From NCBI GenBank assembly GCA_963205445.1, contig CAUJJG010000035.1, positions 1 to 39,730 of the forward strand: 39,730 nt of DNA, given 5' to 3'. The first letter of the stretch is position 1. Each line of letters begins with the position of its first letter. Positions 27,748 through 35,964 of this stretch are shown here, in pieces. This DNA comes from Pseudomonadota bacterium. Lineage in GTDB: Bacteria > Pseudomonadota > Gammaproteobacteria > Xanthomonadales > Xanthomonadaceae. A model generated the notes under the pieces. That model ran no database searches. It was not told the origin of the DNA and saw only the letters and a list, made by a program, of their open reading frames with translations. The position numbers were made by a program, and so were the translations under genes.

Positions 27748-30148
27748 TCTGCCCGCGCAGCTGTGCGCTTTGTGCAGCAAGGCGCTGACCAGCAGGGCCA
27801 ACCGCGGCCGCGATGGCGTCTACCTCGTCAAGCAGGGTCAGTGCCGCTCGTGTTTCGTTGCGTGCGGCATGCACACGTGCCAGCGCCAGGCGCGGTGATG
27901 CGGTGCCGGGGTGGCCGCGCCCCAGACGTTGGTCGGCGGCAGCCATCGCTTCGCGTGCGGTTTTCTCTGCCAGGGTGGCTTCGCCGGCCAGCAGTTGCAC
28001 TTCCGCCACGCCGCTGAGTGCGGCGACATGGTGCATGCTGCCCACGCCCGCAAAGCGTGCGCCCATTGCAGCGGCTTCCGCCAGCAGCGGCAGCGCATCA
28101 GCCGCGCGGCCGTCCTGCAGCAGCAGTTTTCCGTAGTTGTTGAGCAGGGCTGCGGTGGCCGCGGAGGGGCCATACAGGCGCCTGCGCAGTGCCAATGCTT
28201 TGCCCAGCAAGGGTTCTGCTGCGTTGGCATGGCCTGTGGCCAGCTCCATTGCGCCCCAGTTGTTCAGTGTGTTCAAAGCGTCCGGCGTGTCCTCCAGTGC
28301 GGCAACGCGCCACACTTCGCTTGCTGCACGGAAAGCGTCGCGCGCTTCGTCGGCGCGTCCGATGCCGAACAATGCAACACCGAGGTTGTTGCGGAACACG
28401 CCGGTTTCGCGGTCGTGCAGGCCGTTCAGGGCGATGCGTTCACTCAGTCCTTGCTGCAGCAAGGCAATGGCGGCGTCGCTTTCGCCTTGGCGCTGCTTCA
28501 CTTGCGCTTCCAACAGGCGGCTGTCGATCAGGCGCGAGCGCCAGCGCTCTGTGTCCTTGCGCCAGTAATCCTGTGCTTGTGCAAGCAGCTTGGCTGCGCG
28601 TTCGGCATCGCCATTTCGCAGGGCGACTTGCGCCAGATCGTGGCGGCTGATGGCAAGCAGTGCAGGGTCGATGTGCGCAGGGTTGGCATCCACCAGCCGT
28701 TGCAGCAGCGGTTCGGCGGCGGCGTAGTCGTTGAGCAGGAAGTACAGCTCACCCAGTGTGTGCAGCACCTCACCTTGCGCCGGGTCACGGGCAAACTGCT
28801 CGCCTACGCGCTGTGCGGTGTGGCGCAGCACTTCGCCTGCGGTGGCGTCCGCACCCTGCATTTCGCCGGCGTTGCGGAACATCAGGAACACGGCCTGCTG
28901 CACGGCTTCCAGTCGTGCCTTTTCACGCAAGGCTTCGTCGCGCTGCAATTCGGCGCGATGCCCCTGCCACAGCGCTGCGCCCAAGCCGATGGAAAGAGCG
29001 GCGATGGTGGCCGCGATGCCGGCTGCCGCCCAGCGGTGCGTGTGCAGGAAACGGAGGGCGCGATAGCCCGGCTCCTCGCGGCGCGCCTCCACCGGCTGTC
29101 CGCGCAGCGCCCGCGCCAGGTCATCGGCAAATGCATCCATGCTGCGGTAGCGATGGGCGGGGTCGTGCTGCAGGGCGGTGGCAAGCACGGCGTCCAGATC
29201 GTGCAGCAGTGCGCGTTCGCCGCGCAGCGTGGCCTGTGCTTGCGGCACAACACGCAGCCGCACAGGTAGCTTCTGGATACACCGCAGGGCCAGCAGTGCC
29301 GTGGGGGGATCGTCCTGCCCATGCGGCGGGTGCCCGCACAGCAGGCGGTACAGCACGGCGGCCATGGCGTGGATATCGGCCGCCACGCCCACCTCGCCGT
29401 GTGCATCCAGTTGCTCCGGTGCGGCATAGCCCAGTGACAGCGGTGCGCGTTCGCGGTTGGCATGTTCGGGATCGGCAAGCTGGGCCACGCCGAAGTCGAT
29501 CAGCCGCACTCGACCTGCTTCGTCCACCAGCAGGTTGGAGGGCTTGATGTCGCGATGCACCACCAGGCGTGCGTGTGCATGTGCTGCGGCCTCGCAGGCT
29601 TGCAGGACAAGCGCAATGCATTGGCGTGCGGTGGCGTTGTGCTGGCGGCACCAGCGGTCGATGGGCAGGCCTGCGACGTACTCCATCACCATGTAGGGTT
29701 GGCCGTCGGCCAGCAGCCCGCCATCGATCATGCGGGCGATGCCGGGGTGTTCCAGCATGGCCAAGATGCGGCGCTCGGTCAGGAAGCGGTGAGCATCGTT
29801 GGCGTCTGCCAGCATGATGCGCTTGAGTGCGGCGCGTTGTTCGTACTGGCCGTCGGCGCGTTCCACTTCGTGGACTTCGCCCATGCCGCCGCGGCCCAGC
29901 GGGCGTACCACGCGCCAAGCGCCGGCAAGATCGCCGGGTTGCAGTGCGGGCGCCATTGCAGGGGTGACTTCTGGGCCTTCCAGCCAGCCTGTGCTGGCAT
30001 CGACGGCGGCGAGCAGGCGTTCGACTTCGCGTCGGATGGGGTCCGGTGCGGCGCAGTCACGCAACCACGCAGCGCGCTGCGATGCGGGCATGTCCAGGAC
30101 TTGGTCGAACAGGGCTTCGACCTGCTGCCAGTCGGGGATACCGGTCAT
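27719..30148 (-). CDS. Transmembrane serine/threonine (Hanks-type) protein kinase with C-terminal TPR region
   Basis: LGRGGMGEV, AALKRIM, VVHRDIKPSNLLVD, LIDFGVAQL, YAAPEQL; TM helix (AAAGIAATIAALSIGLGAALW); TPR-like repeats. Confidence 0.95.
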   Translation of the reverse strand: MTGIPDWQQVEALFDQVLDMPASQRAAWLRDCAAPDPIRREVERLLAAVDASTGWLEGPEVTPAMAPALQPGDLAGAWRVVRPLGRGGMGEVHEVERADGQYEQRAALKRIMLADANDAHRFLTERRILAMLEHPGIARMIDGGLLADGQPYMVMEYVAGLPIDRWCRQHNATARQCIALVLQACEAAAHAHARLVVHRDIKPSNLLVDEAGRVRLIDFGVAQLADPEHANRERAPLSLGYAAPEQLDAHGEVGVAADIHAMAAVLYRLLCGHPPHGQDDPPTALLALRCIQKLPVRLRVVPQAQATLRGERALLHDLDAVLATALQHDPAHRYRSMDAFADDLARALRGQPVEARREEPGYRALRFLHTHRWAAAGIAATIAALSIGLGAALWQGHRAELQRDEALREKARLEAVQQAVFLMFRNAGEMQGADATAGEVLRHTAQRVGEQFARDPAQGEVLHTLGELYFLLNDYAAAEPLLQRLVDANPAHIDPALLAISRHDLAQVALRNGDAERAAKLLAQAQDYWRKDTERWRSRLIDSRLLEAQVKQRQGESDAAIALLQQGLSERIALNGLHDRETGVFRNNLGVALFGIGRADEARDAFRAASEVWRVAALEDTPDALNTLNNWGAMELATGHANAAEPLLGKALALRRRLYGPSAATAALLNNYGKLLLQDGRAADALPLLAEAAAMGARFAGVGSMHHVAALSGVAEVQLLAGEATLAEKTAREAMAAADQRLGRGHPGTASPRLALARVHAARNETRAALTLLDEVDAIAAAVGPAGQRLAAQSAQLRGQITPASRPDA

Positions 30149-30831
30149 GTGCTTGCCGTGTTGGAGGCGAAGAAATCGGTGTAGGCAAAACGCCCATCGC
30201 GCAGCACGGTGTCGCCACGCGCCAGCACCAGCGGTTTGGCAAACATCGGGCCGGCGGAGACGCAGGTGTGGAACTCGCCGCGCTCGCCGCAGGGGTCGAC
30301 GCAGGCGGGCAGGTCATGCAGCAGGGCGGCGTTGAAGGTACGCCCGGAATAGCTGGCATCGAGTTGGGTGGTGTCCACGCAGCACAGATCGGCGCGCAGG
30401 CCGTCGGCCTGCATCTGCCGCGCCAGCTGCGCGGTGTCGCTGCCGAATAGCGGAAACAGCGGCGTCCAGCCCAGCTGTGCACACAAGGCTTCGCGCCAGG
30501 CGCGGATATCGGGCAGGAACAGATCCCCGTAGGCGATGTGCGACAGGCCCGGCCAGCGGGTCTGTGCGTCTGCAAGTGCGCCCTTGAAGCTTTCGATGTA
30601 GGCGGCATTGTCGGCCGCCTGCGGAATCCACGCCTCGATCACCGGCAAGCCTGTGGCACGGGCTTGAGCATGCAGTACGTCTCGGCGGATGCCCTGCATC
30701 GAGATGCGGTCATACCCTTCAGTGAGGGTGGTCAGCAGGCCCACCACCTCGACCTCGCCGCGCTGTCGCAAGATGTGCAGCGCCCACGCGGCATCCTTTC
30801 CGCCGCTCCAGGACAGCAGGGCCTGCATCAC
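30145..30831 (-). CDS. Dph6-like/DUF71 ATP-pyrophosphatase (adenine nucleotide alpha-hydrolase)
   Basis: LLSWSGGKDAAWALHIL PP-loop; HIAYGDLFLPDIRAWRE; DPCGERGEFHTCV. Confidence 0.9.
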   Translation of the reverse strand: MMQALLSWSGGKDAAWALHILRQRGEVEVVGLLTTLTEGYDRISMQGIRRDVLHAQARATGLPVIEAWIPQAADNAAYIESFKGALADAQTRWPGLSHIAYGDLFLPDIRAWREALCAQLGWTPLFPLFGSDTAQLARQMQADGLRADLCCVDTTQLDASYSGRTFNAALLHDLPACVDPCGERGEFHTCVSAGPMFAKPLVLARGDTVLRDGRFAYTDFFASNTAST

Positions 30832-30837
30832 CGCAGA

Positions 30838-31182
30838 TCAGGCGGCCGTAATGTCGAGCAGCTGCCAATGTGCGCCGGCCAGAAGAGCCAAGCGATGGCG
30901 CAGCAGGGCCGATGGCAACCGGGTGACCACCGAGAGGTCGATGTGCAGATCAGCCTGTTCGCCCTCCACCGTGGCGCTGGCGTCGGTGGCCCCCAAGGCC
31001 GGGTCGACTTCGTCCGGTGCCTCCTGCTGCATGCGCCAGCGATCAAACAGCATCGACGAGCGCAAGGCGTCTTGCAGTTCCTCGGCAAAGCCCTGCGCGC
31101 CGTGGGCACGGAAGGCAAGCGCAGGGTCGTCGCCGCGGGCAAGTGCGGGGTCGGGCAGGCGGAGGTAGTAGCGTGTCGGCAT
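30838..31182 (-). CDS. Hypothetical protein
   Basis: 114 aa, MPTRYYLRLPDPALARGDDPALAFRAHGAQGFAEEL...; tightly spaced with the flanking minus-strand genes. Confidence 0.7.
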   Translation of the reverse strand: MPTRYYLRLPDPALARGDDPALAFRAHGAQGFAEELQDALRSSMLFDRWRMQQEAPDEVDPALGATDASATVEGEQADLHIDLSVVTRLPSALLRHRLALLAGAHWQLLDITAA

Positions 31183-31204
31183 GCAGGATCCCGTTGGCAG
31201 GAGG

Positions 31205-32146
31205 TTACTGGAACTTGTGGGGCTCGGACGCAAAGGCCAGCACCAATGCCCCCTTGCCCACGTTCACCAGGCCCGACAAGCCCATGAAGCTCTCGAATAC
31301 TTCGACGTTGCTGTTGGCGCAGGCGTCGCGCAGGCGTTCGTAACCAGGCAACCGGCGCATCTCGGCCAGATCGCCGCCGTAGCTGATGTTCATGGTGGGT
31401 GTGAGCAATCCGGCGCGGACACGTGCGGTCGCGAAATCGAAGAGTTTTTCCGCGGCCGGCACGAAGCCCTTTACCTTGCCCACGGGGCCGGTTTCGCCTT
31501 TGTTGCAATGCAGGATCGGTTTGATGTCCAGCGCAGTTCCCAAGGCGGCGCTGAAGAAGCTGACGCTCTTGTCGCCCCGCTTCTTGATGCGATTGCGCAG
31601 ATAGTGCAGATCTGGCGGCACCATGTAGCCATGGGTGTTGTTGGCGATGTTTTCGAGGTGTGCGCGAATCTTGGGGGGGGATTCACCCGCCGCGCGCATG
31701 CGGGCGGCGTCGACGACGGCGATGCCTACCCCGGCGAAAACGTTCTGGCTGTCGATCACGCGCAGCGCAAACGGCGTGTTGTTGCCGGACTCGGCACGCA
31801 CCTGCTTGTAGTCATTGAGGATGGAGTAGCTGGCCTGCACCGCGTTGTCGTGGATGCCGCTTCGGGTGCGGGTGGTGGTGATGCAGAACACGTAGTCGTA
31901 GTCGTGGACGAGGCGCGACAGGAAGAGGTCATGCACTTGCTGCACGGTGAAGGGCGTGGTTTCCGCTTCGAAGGCGCGTGCCGCGGTCTCACCGCTGAGG
32001 AAGCTCATGGTCGCCTCCTCGTTGCGCACATCGGCCAGTACCGCTTGGCCGATCTGCACAGTCACGGGAAGGATGGTGACGTGTTCCCGTTCCAGGAAGT
32101 CATTGGGCAAATCACAAGCCGAGTCAACGATGATGCCGATCCGCAT
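31205..32146 (-). CDS. DegV family protein (FakB-like fatty-acid binding fold)
   Basis: MRIGIIVDSACDLPNDFLEREHVTILPVTVQIG..., ITTTRTRSGIHDNA; SD-like AGGAGG upstream. Confidence 0.9.
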   Translation of the reverse strand: MRIGIIVDSACDLPNDFLEREHVTILPVTVQIGQAVLADVRNEEATMSFLSGETAARAFEAETTPFTVQQVHDLFLSRLVHDYDYVFCITTTRTRSGIHDNAVQASYSILNDYKQVRAESGNNTPFALRVIDSQNVFAGVGIAVVDAARMRAAGESPPKIRAHLENIANNTHGYMVPPDLHYLRNRIKKRGDKSVSFFSAALGTALDIKPILHCNKGETGPVGKVKGFVPAAEKLFDFATARVRAGLLTPTMNISYGGDLAEMRRLPGYERLRDACANSNVEVFESFMGLSGLVNVGKGALVLAFASEPHKFQ

Positions 32147-32231
32147 ATTGCCTCCTGACGGAGAAGCCCGATTGATCAGAATGTAGCGCGAGTGTCATCG
32201 AAATGCATTTGTGCGATGCAAGATCGCCCTG

Positions 32232-33524
32232 TCACTGGCCTGGGTTGGGGTAGGCCGGCGGCAGGGTTTCCCCCTTGTGCAGGTAGCGGTCACGCAGGTC
32301 GGTCTGGCGGCTGCGCATGGGTATCGGCCGGCCACCCAGCCATACCTGTCGGGCCACGTGGGCGACGTCGAGCGGGTCGCCGCTCCACAACACGAGGTCC
32401 GCGCGCTGGCCCACCGCGATGCGTCCGATTTCGCCGCCGACGCCCAACGTGTCTGCCGGGGTTGAGGTCAGCCCCGCCAGTGCCGCCTCCCAAGGCAGGC
32501 CATTGGCCACGGCATTGCCGGCCAGCTGGCGAATCTTGCGGGCATTGTGCGAGGCATCGCTGGCTTGGGTGAAGGACACTTTGACGCCTGCGGCATGCAG
32601 GCGAGCGGCGTTCTCCAGCGTGGCGCCCAGAGAATCGAAATCGGCCGGCAAATCGGCCAGGGCATCGACGAAGACAGGGACGCCAGCCGCCGCGATGGCG
32701 GAGGCGACTTTCCAGCCTTCGCTGGCGCCGACGAGGGCGATGTTCACCTTGCGGGTCTTGGCCCAGCGCAGCAGACGCTGGATGTCGGCGGCGCGTTGAA
32801 CCCGTGCCATCACGCGTCCTCCGCCACCAAAGTAATGGGCGAAGGTGCGACGCCCTGCGGGGGTGAGCAGGGCGAACCGGGAGTCCTGGGGAATCTGGCC
32901 GCGGGACTCGTCGATCAACTGATCCAGCAGCATCCATTGGGCGGCCCGGGAACTTCCGCTCAATGCGGCGCCTTCGCCGCCGAGGGTGAGGAACAGGGCA
33001 CGAGGCCCGATGGCGTCCAGGCTGCCGTCAAACCGGATGGCGCCGCCTTGGCCGCCGAGGAAGGAGCCCCCGGCCTTGGTGCCCGCGGAGAGCAAGGTCC
33101 AGCCCAGCCCTTCCACGCGTGCAATGGGGACCAGAATGGACTCCGGGTTGTAGGCCAGCGTCACGTCGAACTCGGGGCGCACGTGCATGTCGTGCGCATT
33201 GGCGCCCAAGGCCAGGGCGGCATCCACCGTGGCGGCTTCCCCTGATACCTCCTCGGCGCCGATGTCGGTGATGCCCCCGAACAAGGCCGGGGTCAGCGGC
33301 AGGCCGCCGGCATCGACCACCACCGCGCCCTGCGGTGCAAGGCCTTGGCCGATGGCGGCGATGCGGCCCTGCTTCACCAGGACGTCACTGTTGCGCAGGG
33401 TGCCTTGGGGGCCTGCCGTGTGCACGGTGGCATTGCGGACCAAGAGGTCTTGGGCGGAGGCGAGGCCGCAGCCGGAAAGCAGCAGGGCGGCAAGCGTCAG
33501 CGTGCGGGCAAGGCGAGGGCTCAT
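32232..33524 (-). CDS. Amidohydrolase-superfamily paralog, apparently degenerate at metal ligands
   Basis: Composite beta-sandwich motifs (LLVRNATVHTAGPQGTLRNSDVLVKQGRIAAIGQGL; GRIAVGQRADLVLWSGDPL) but PLTPALFGGITDIGAEEV where the family has PGxIDxHxH. Confidence 0.88.
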   Translation of the reverse strand: MSPRLARTLTLAALLLSGCGLASAQDLLVRNATVHTAGPQGTLRNSDVLVKQGRIAAIGQGLAPQGAVVVDAGGLPLTPALFGGITDIGAEEVSGEAATVDAALALGANAHDMHVRPEFDVTLAYNPESILVPIARVEGLGWTLLSAGTKAGGSFLGGQGGAIRFDGSLDAIGPRALFLTLGGEGAALSGSSRAAQWMLLDQLIDESRGQIPQDSRFALLTPAGRRTFAHYFGGGGRVMARVQRAADIQRLLRWAKTRKVNIALVGASEGWKVASAIAAAGVPVFVDALADLPADFDSLGATLENAARLHAAGVKVSFTQASDASHNARKIRQLAGNAVANGLPWEAALAGLTSTPADTLGVGGEIGRIAVGQRADLVLWSGDPLDVAHVARQVWLGGRPIPMRSRQTDLRDRYLHKGETLPPAYPNPGQ

Positions 33525-34900
33525 CGTGCACCTCCGTGGGTGATGTCCTGGCCCAGCAGGAAGTCGGATGTGGGTTGCCGCGCCGGATCGCGCCGGTCAT
33601 ACAGGCGGGCGCCGTCCACATACACCTGCTCGGCCTGCGCATAGCTGCTGAAGGGGTTGCCGTTCCAGACCACTACATCGGCCATCTTGCCGGGCTCCAG
33701 CGTGCCGGTCTGGTCGAGGATGCCCATGGCCTTGGCGGGGTTGGCGGTCAGCCAGCGGATGGCGTGCTCGGGGCGGATGACGATGCCCACGCGGCCGGCA
33801 TTGGCGATGACCTTGGCGGCTTCCTGATTGAGACGCTGGATGCCTTCTTCGGAATCGGAGTGGACAATGGCGCAGCCGCCGGGGACACGATCCACCAGGG
33901 CGATGTTTTCCTGGATGCCATCGAAAGCCTCCATTTTGAAGCCCCACCAGTCGGCCCACAGGGCGCCGCAGACGCCGCGCTGGGCCAGCGTGTCGGCGAT
34001 CTTGTAGGCCTCCACGCCATGGTGGAAGGCGGCGATGGTGAAGCCGTATTCCTTCGCCAGGTCGAGCATGGTGGCCATCTCGTCGGCGCGATAGCAGTGA
34101 ATGTGCACGCGGATGTCGCCGTTGAGTGCGCCGGCCAGGGTGTCCAGCTTGAGGTCACGCTTGCCCGCATCCTCCTTGGCCTCCTTGCGCTTCTTCATGT
34201 ATTCGGCGGCATCGGCAAACGCCGCGCGGTAACCGGAGACATTGCCCATGCGCGTGGCCGGGCCGCCACGCTGGCCATAGACCCGCTTGGGGTTTTCGCC
34301 GCAGGCCATTTTCAAGCCCCAGGGGGCCTGCGGAAACTTCATCGCCTGATACGTGGTAGCTGGGACATTTTTCAATGTCACGCCGCGCCCGCCGATCAGA
34401 TTGGCGCTGCCGGGAAGAATCTGCAGGGACGTCACGCCGCCGGCACGGGCCGCATGAAAGCCCGGATCCTGCGGCCAGATCGAGTGTTCGGCCCAGACAT
34501 TGGCAGTCACCGGAGACGTGGCTTCGTTGCCGTCACTGTGGGCATTCATGCCCGGGCTGGGATAGACGCCCAGATGGGAATGGATGTCGATGATGCCCGG
34601 CGTGATCCACTTGCCCGTTGCGTCGACGTGCAGGGTGTCACCAGCCGCAGCCAGTCCTTGGCCTACGGCCACGATACGGCCGTCCCGCAGCAGGATGTCC
34701 GCATCCTCCAGCCGCAGGCCGGTCCCCGTGAGCACCGTGGCGTGCTGCAGCAGGATGGATGGAGACGGGATGCGCTGGTAAGTGGTGGGGTAGGGGTCGG
34801 CCGTGAAGCCGGGGGGGGCGGTGGTCGCGGCAGGCTTCTGCGGCGTGCTGGCGCAGCCGGCCAGCAGGGCCGCGGCCAGCGCGATGTAAAGTGGTTTCAT
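33521..34900 (-). CDS. Amidohydrolase family lipoprotein (metal ligands retained)
   Basis: Lipobox ALLAGCAS; KWITPGIIDIHSHLGVYPSPG; VHIHCYRADEM; GTLEPGKMADVVVWNGNPF. Confidence 0.93.
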   Translation of the reverse strand: MKPLYIALAAALLAGCASTPQKPAATTAPPGFTADPYPTTYQRIPSPSILLQHATVLTGTGLRLEDADILLRDGRIVAVGQGLAAAGDTLHVDATGKWITPGIIDIHSHLGVYPSPGMNAHSDGNEATSPVTANVWAEHSIWPQDPGFHAARAGGVTSLQILPGSANLIGGRGVTLKNVPATTYQAMKFPQAPWGLKMACGENPKRVYGQRGGPATRMGNVSGYRAAFADAAEYMKKRKEAKEDAGKRDLKLDTLAGALNGDIRVHIHCYRADEMATMLDLAKEYGFTIAAFHHGVEAYKIADTLAQRGVCGALWADWWGFKMEAFDGIQENIALVDRVPGGCAIVHSDSEEGIQRLNQEAAKVIANAGRVGIVIRPEHAIRWLTANPAKAMGILDQTGTLEPGKMADVVVWNGNPFSSYAQAEQVYVDGARLYDRRDPARQPTSDFLLGQDITHGGAR

Positions 34901-34963
34901 TGCGACGCCCTCGTGCCGAACCGTTGTGGGTATCACCGTATCGCGCTTGGATGGCCAGTGACA

Positions 34964-34979
34964 CATGACCGAGGTCATG
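34964..34979. promoter_or_regulatory. Inverted repeat in a divergent promoter region
   Basis: catgacc-ga-ggtcatg, perfect 7-bp arms, between divergent starts at 34900 and 35022. Confidence 0.45.
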
Positions 34980-35021
34980 GTGGCGTGGGACACTGCTCAC
35001 GTAAAGCCTTTCGGAGTGCGC

Positions 35022-35798
35022 ATGAAGACCAAGCAGGACATCGTGGACAACTGGCTGCCCCGCTATACCGGGGTGGCGTTGCAGGATTTTGGGCAACACA
35101 TTCTGCTGACCAATTTCGGCGGTTATCTGGCGCATTTCTCCGAGATGACCGGGGCCCCCATCGTGGGGCTGGACCGGCCGATGCCCAGCGCTACCTTCGA
35201 TGGCATCACCCTGATCAACTTCGGCATGGGTAGCCCGAATGCGGCCACGGTGATGGATCTGCTGTCGGCCATCTGCCCCAAGGCGGTGTTGTTTCTCGGC
35301 AAATGTGGCGGACTGAAGAAGAAAAACCAGCTGGGCGATCTGGTCCTGCCAATTGCAGCGATCCGCGGCGAGGGCACCAGCGACGACTACCTGCCACCGC
35401 AGGTGCCGGCGCTGCCCGCCTTTGCGATGCAGCGCGTGATTTCCACCAGCATCCGCGATCTGGAGCTGGACTACTGGACCGGCACCGTCTACACCACCAA
35501 CCGCCGGGTCTGGGAGCACGATGAAGAGTTCAAGGAGCGATTGCGGGCCATGCGCTGCATGGCCATCGACATGGAGACCGCGACCATCTTCGCCGCCGGC
35601 TTCGCCAACCGCATTCCCTGCGGCGCGCTGCTGCTGGTGTCCGACCAGCCGATGATCCCGGAAGGGGTGAAGACCGAAGCCTCGGACGCCAAGGTCTCGG
35701 CCAATTTCGTGCGCAGCCACATCCAGGTGGGGATTGAATCGCTCAAGTTGATCCGCCGCAACGGCAAGTCGGTGCGGCATCTGCGGTTCGACGAATGA
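35022..35798 (+). CDS. amn: AMP nucleosidase (short form)
   Basis: NWLPRYTGVALQDFGQHILLTNFGGYL; FGMGSPNAATVMDLL; CMAIDMETATIFAAGF; VSDQPM. Confidence 0.92.
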   Translation: MKTKQDIVDNWLPRYTGVALQDFGQHILLTNFGGYLAHFSEMTGAPIVGLDRPMPSATFDGITLINFGMGSPNAATVMDLLSAICPKAVLFLGKCGGLKKKNQLGDLVLPIAAIRGEGTSDDYLPPQVPALPAFAMQRVISTSIRDLELDYWTGTVYTTNRRVWEHDEEFKERLRAMRCMAIDMETATIFAAGFANRIPCGALLLVSDQPMIPEGVKTEASDAKVSANFVRSHIQVGIESLKLIRRNGKSVRHLRFDE

Positions 35799-35933
35799 GC
35801 GCGCTGACGACGGCCGCCGAGGTGCTCGCGTTCTGGCGCGAAGCCGGGATGGGCAAGTGGTTCCGCGGCGGCGCTGGGACGGCTCAGCACGCCTGACGAG
35901 CAGGCGTGGCTGGACGCGGGCGGCGGGTTCTGA
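35795..35933 (+). pseudogene. DUF924 family remnant: N- and C-terminal ends joined by internal deletion, out of frame
   Basis: Frame A MSALTTAAEVLAFWREAGMGKWFR..., stop at 35896; frame B ...ALGRLSTPDEQAWLDAGGGF*, stop 35931-35933. Confidence 0.7.
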
Positions 35934-35956
35934 GGGCGGCGGCTCAGGGCCGCCTT
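35934..35956. terminator. Hairpin between convergent genes
   Basis: ggcggcggctcagggccgcc inverted repeat followed by ttcct. Confidence 0.45.
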
Positions 35957-35964
35957 CCTGCGGC

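Noticed and set aside
27911-29269. 452-aa plus-strand ORF opposite the kinase gene
   Set aside because: Cys/Gln-rich translation is the mirror of the kinase/TPR coding strand.
30145-30831. Annotation as diphthine-ammonia ligase (diphthamide synthesis)
   Set aside because: Family similarity only; bacteria lack diphthamide on EF-G, so the functional name was not adopted.
33335-35233. 632-aa plus-strand ORF
   Set aside because: Antisense to the two amidohydrolases and out of frame over the amn start.
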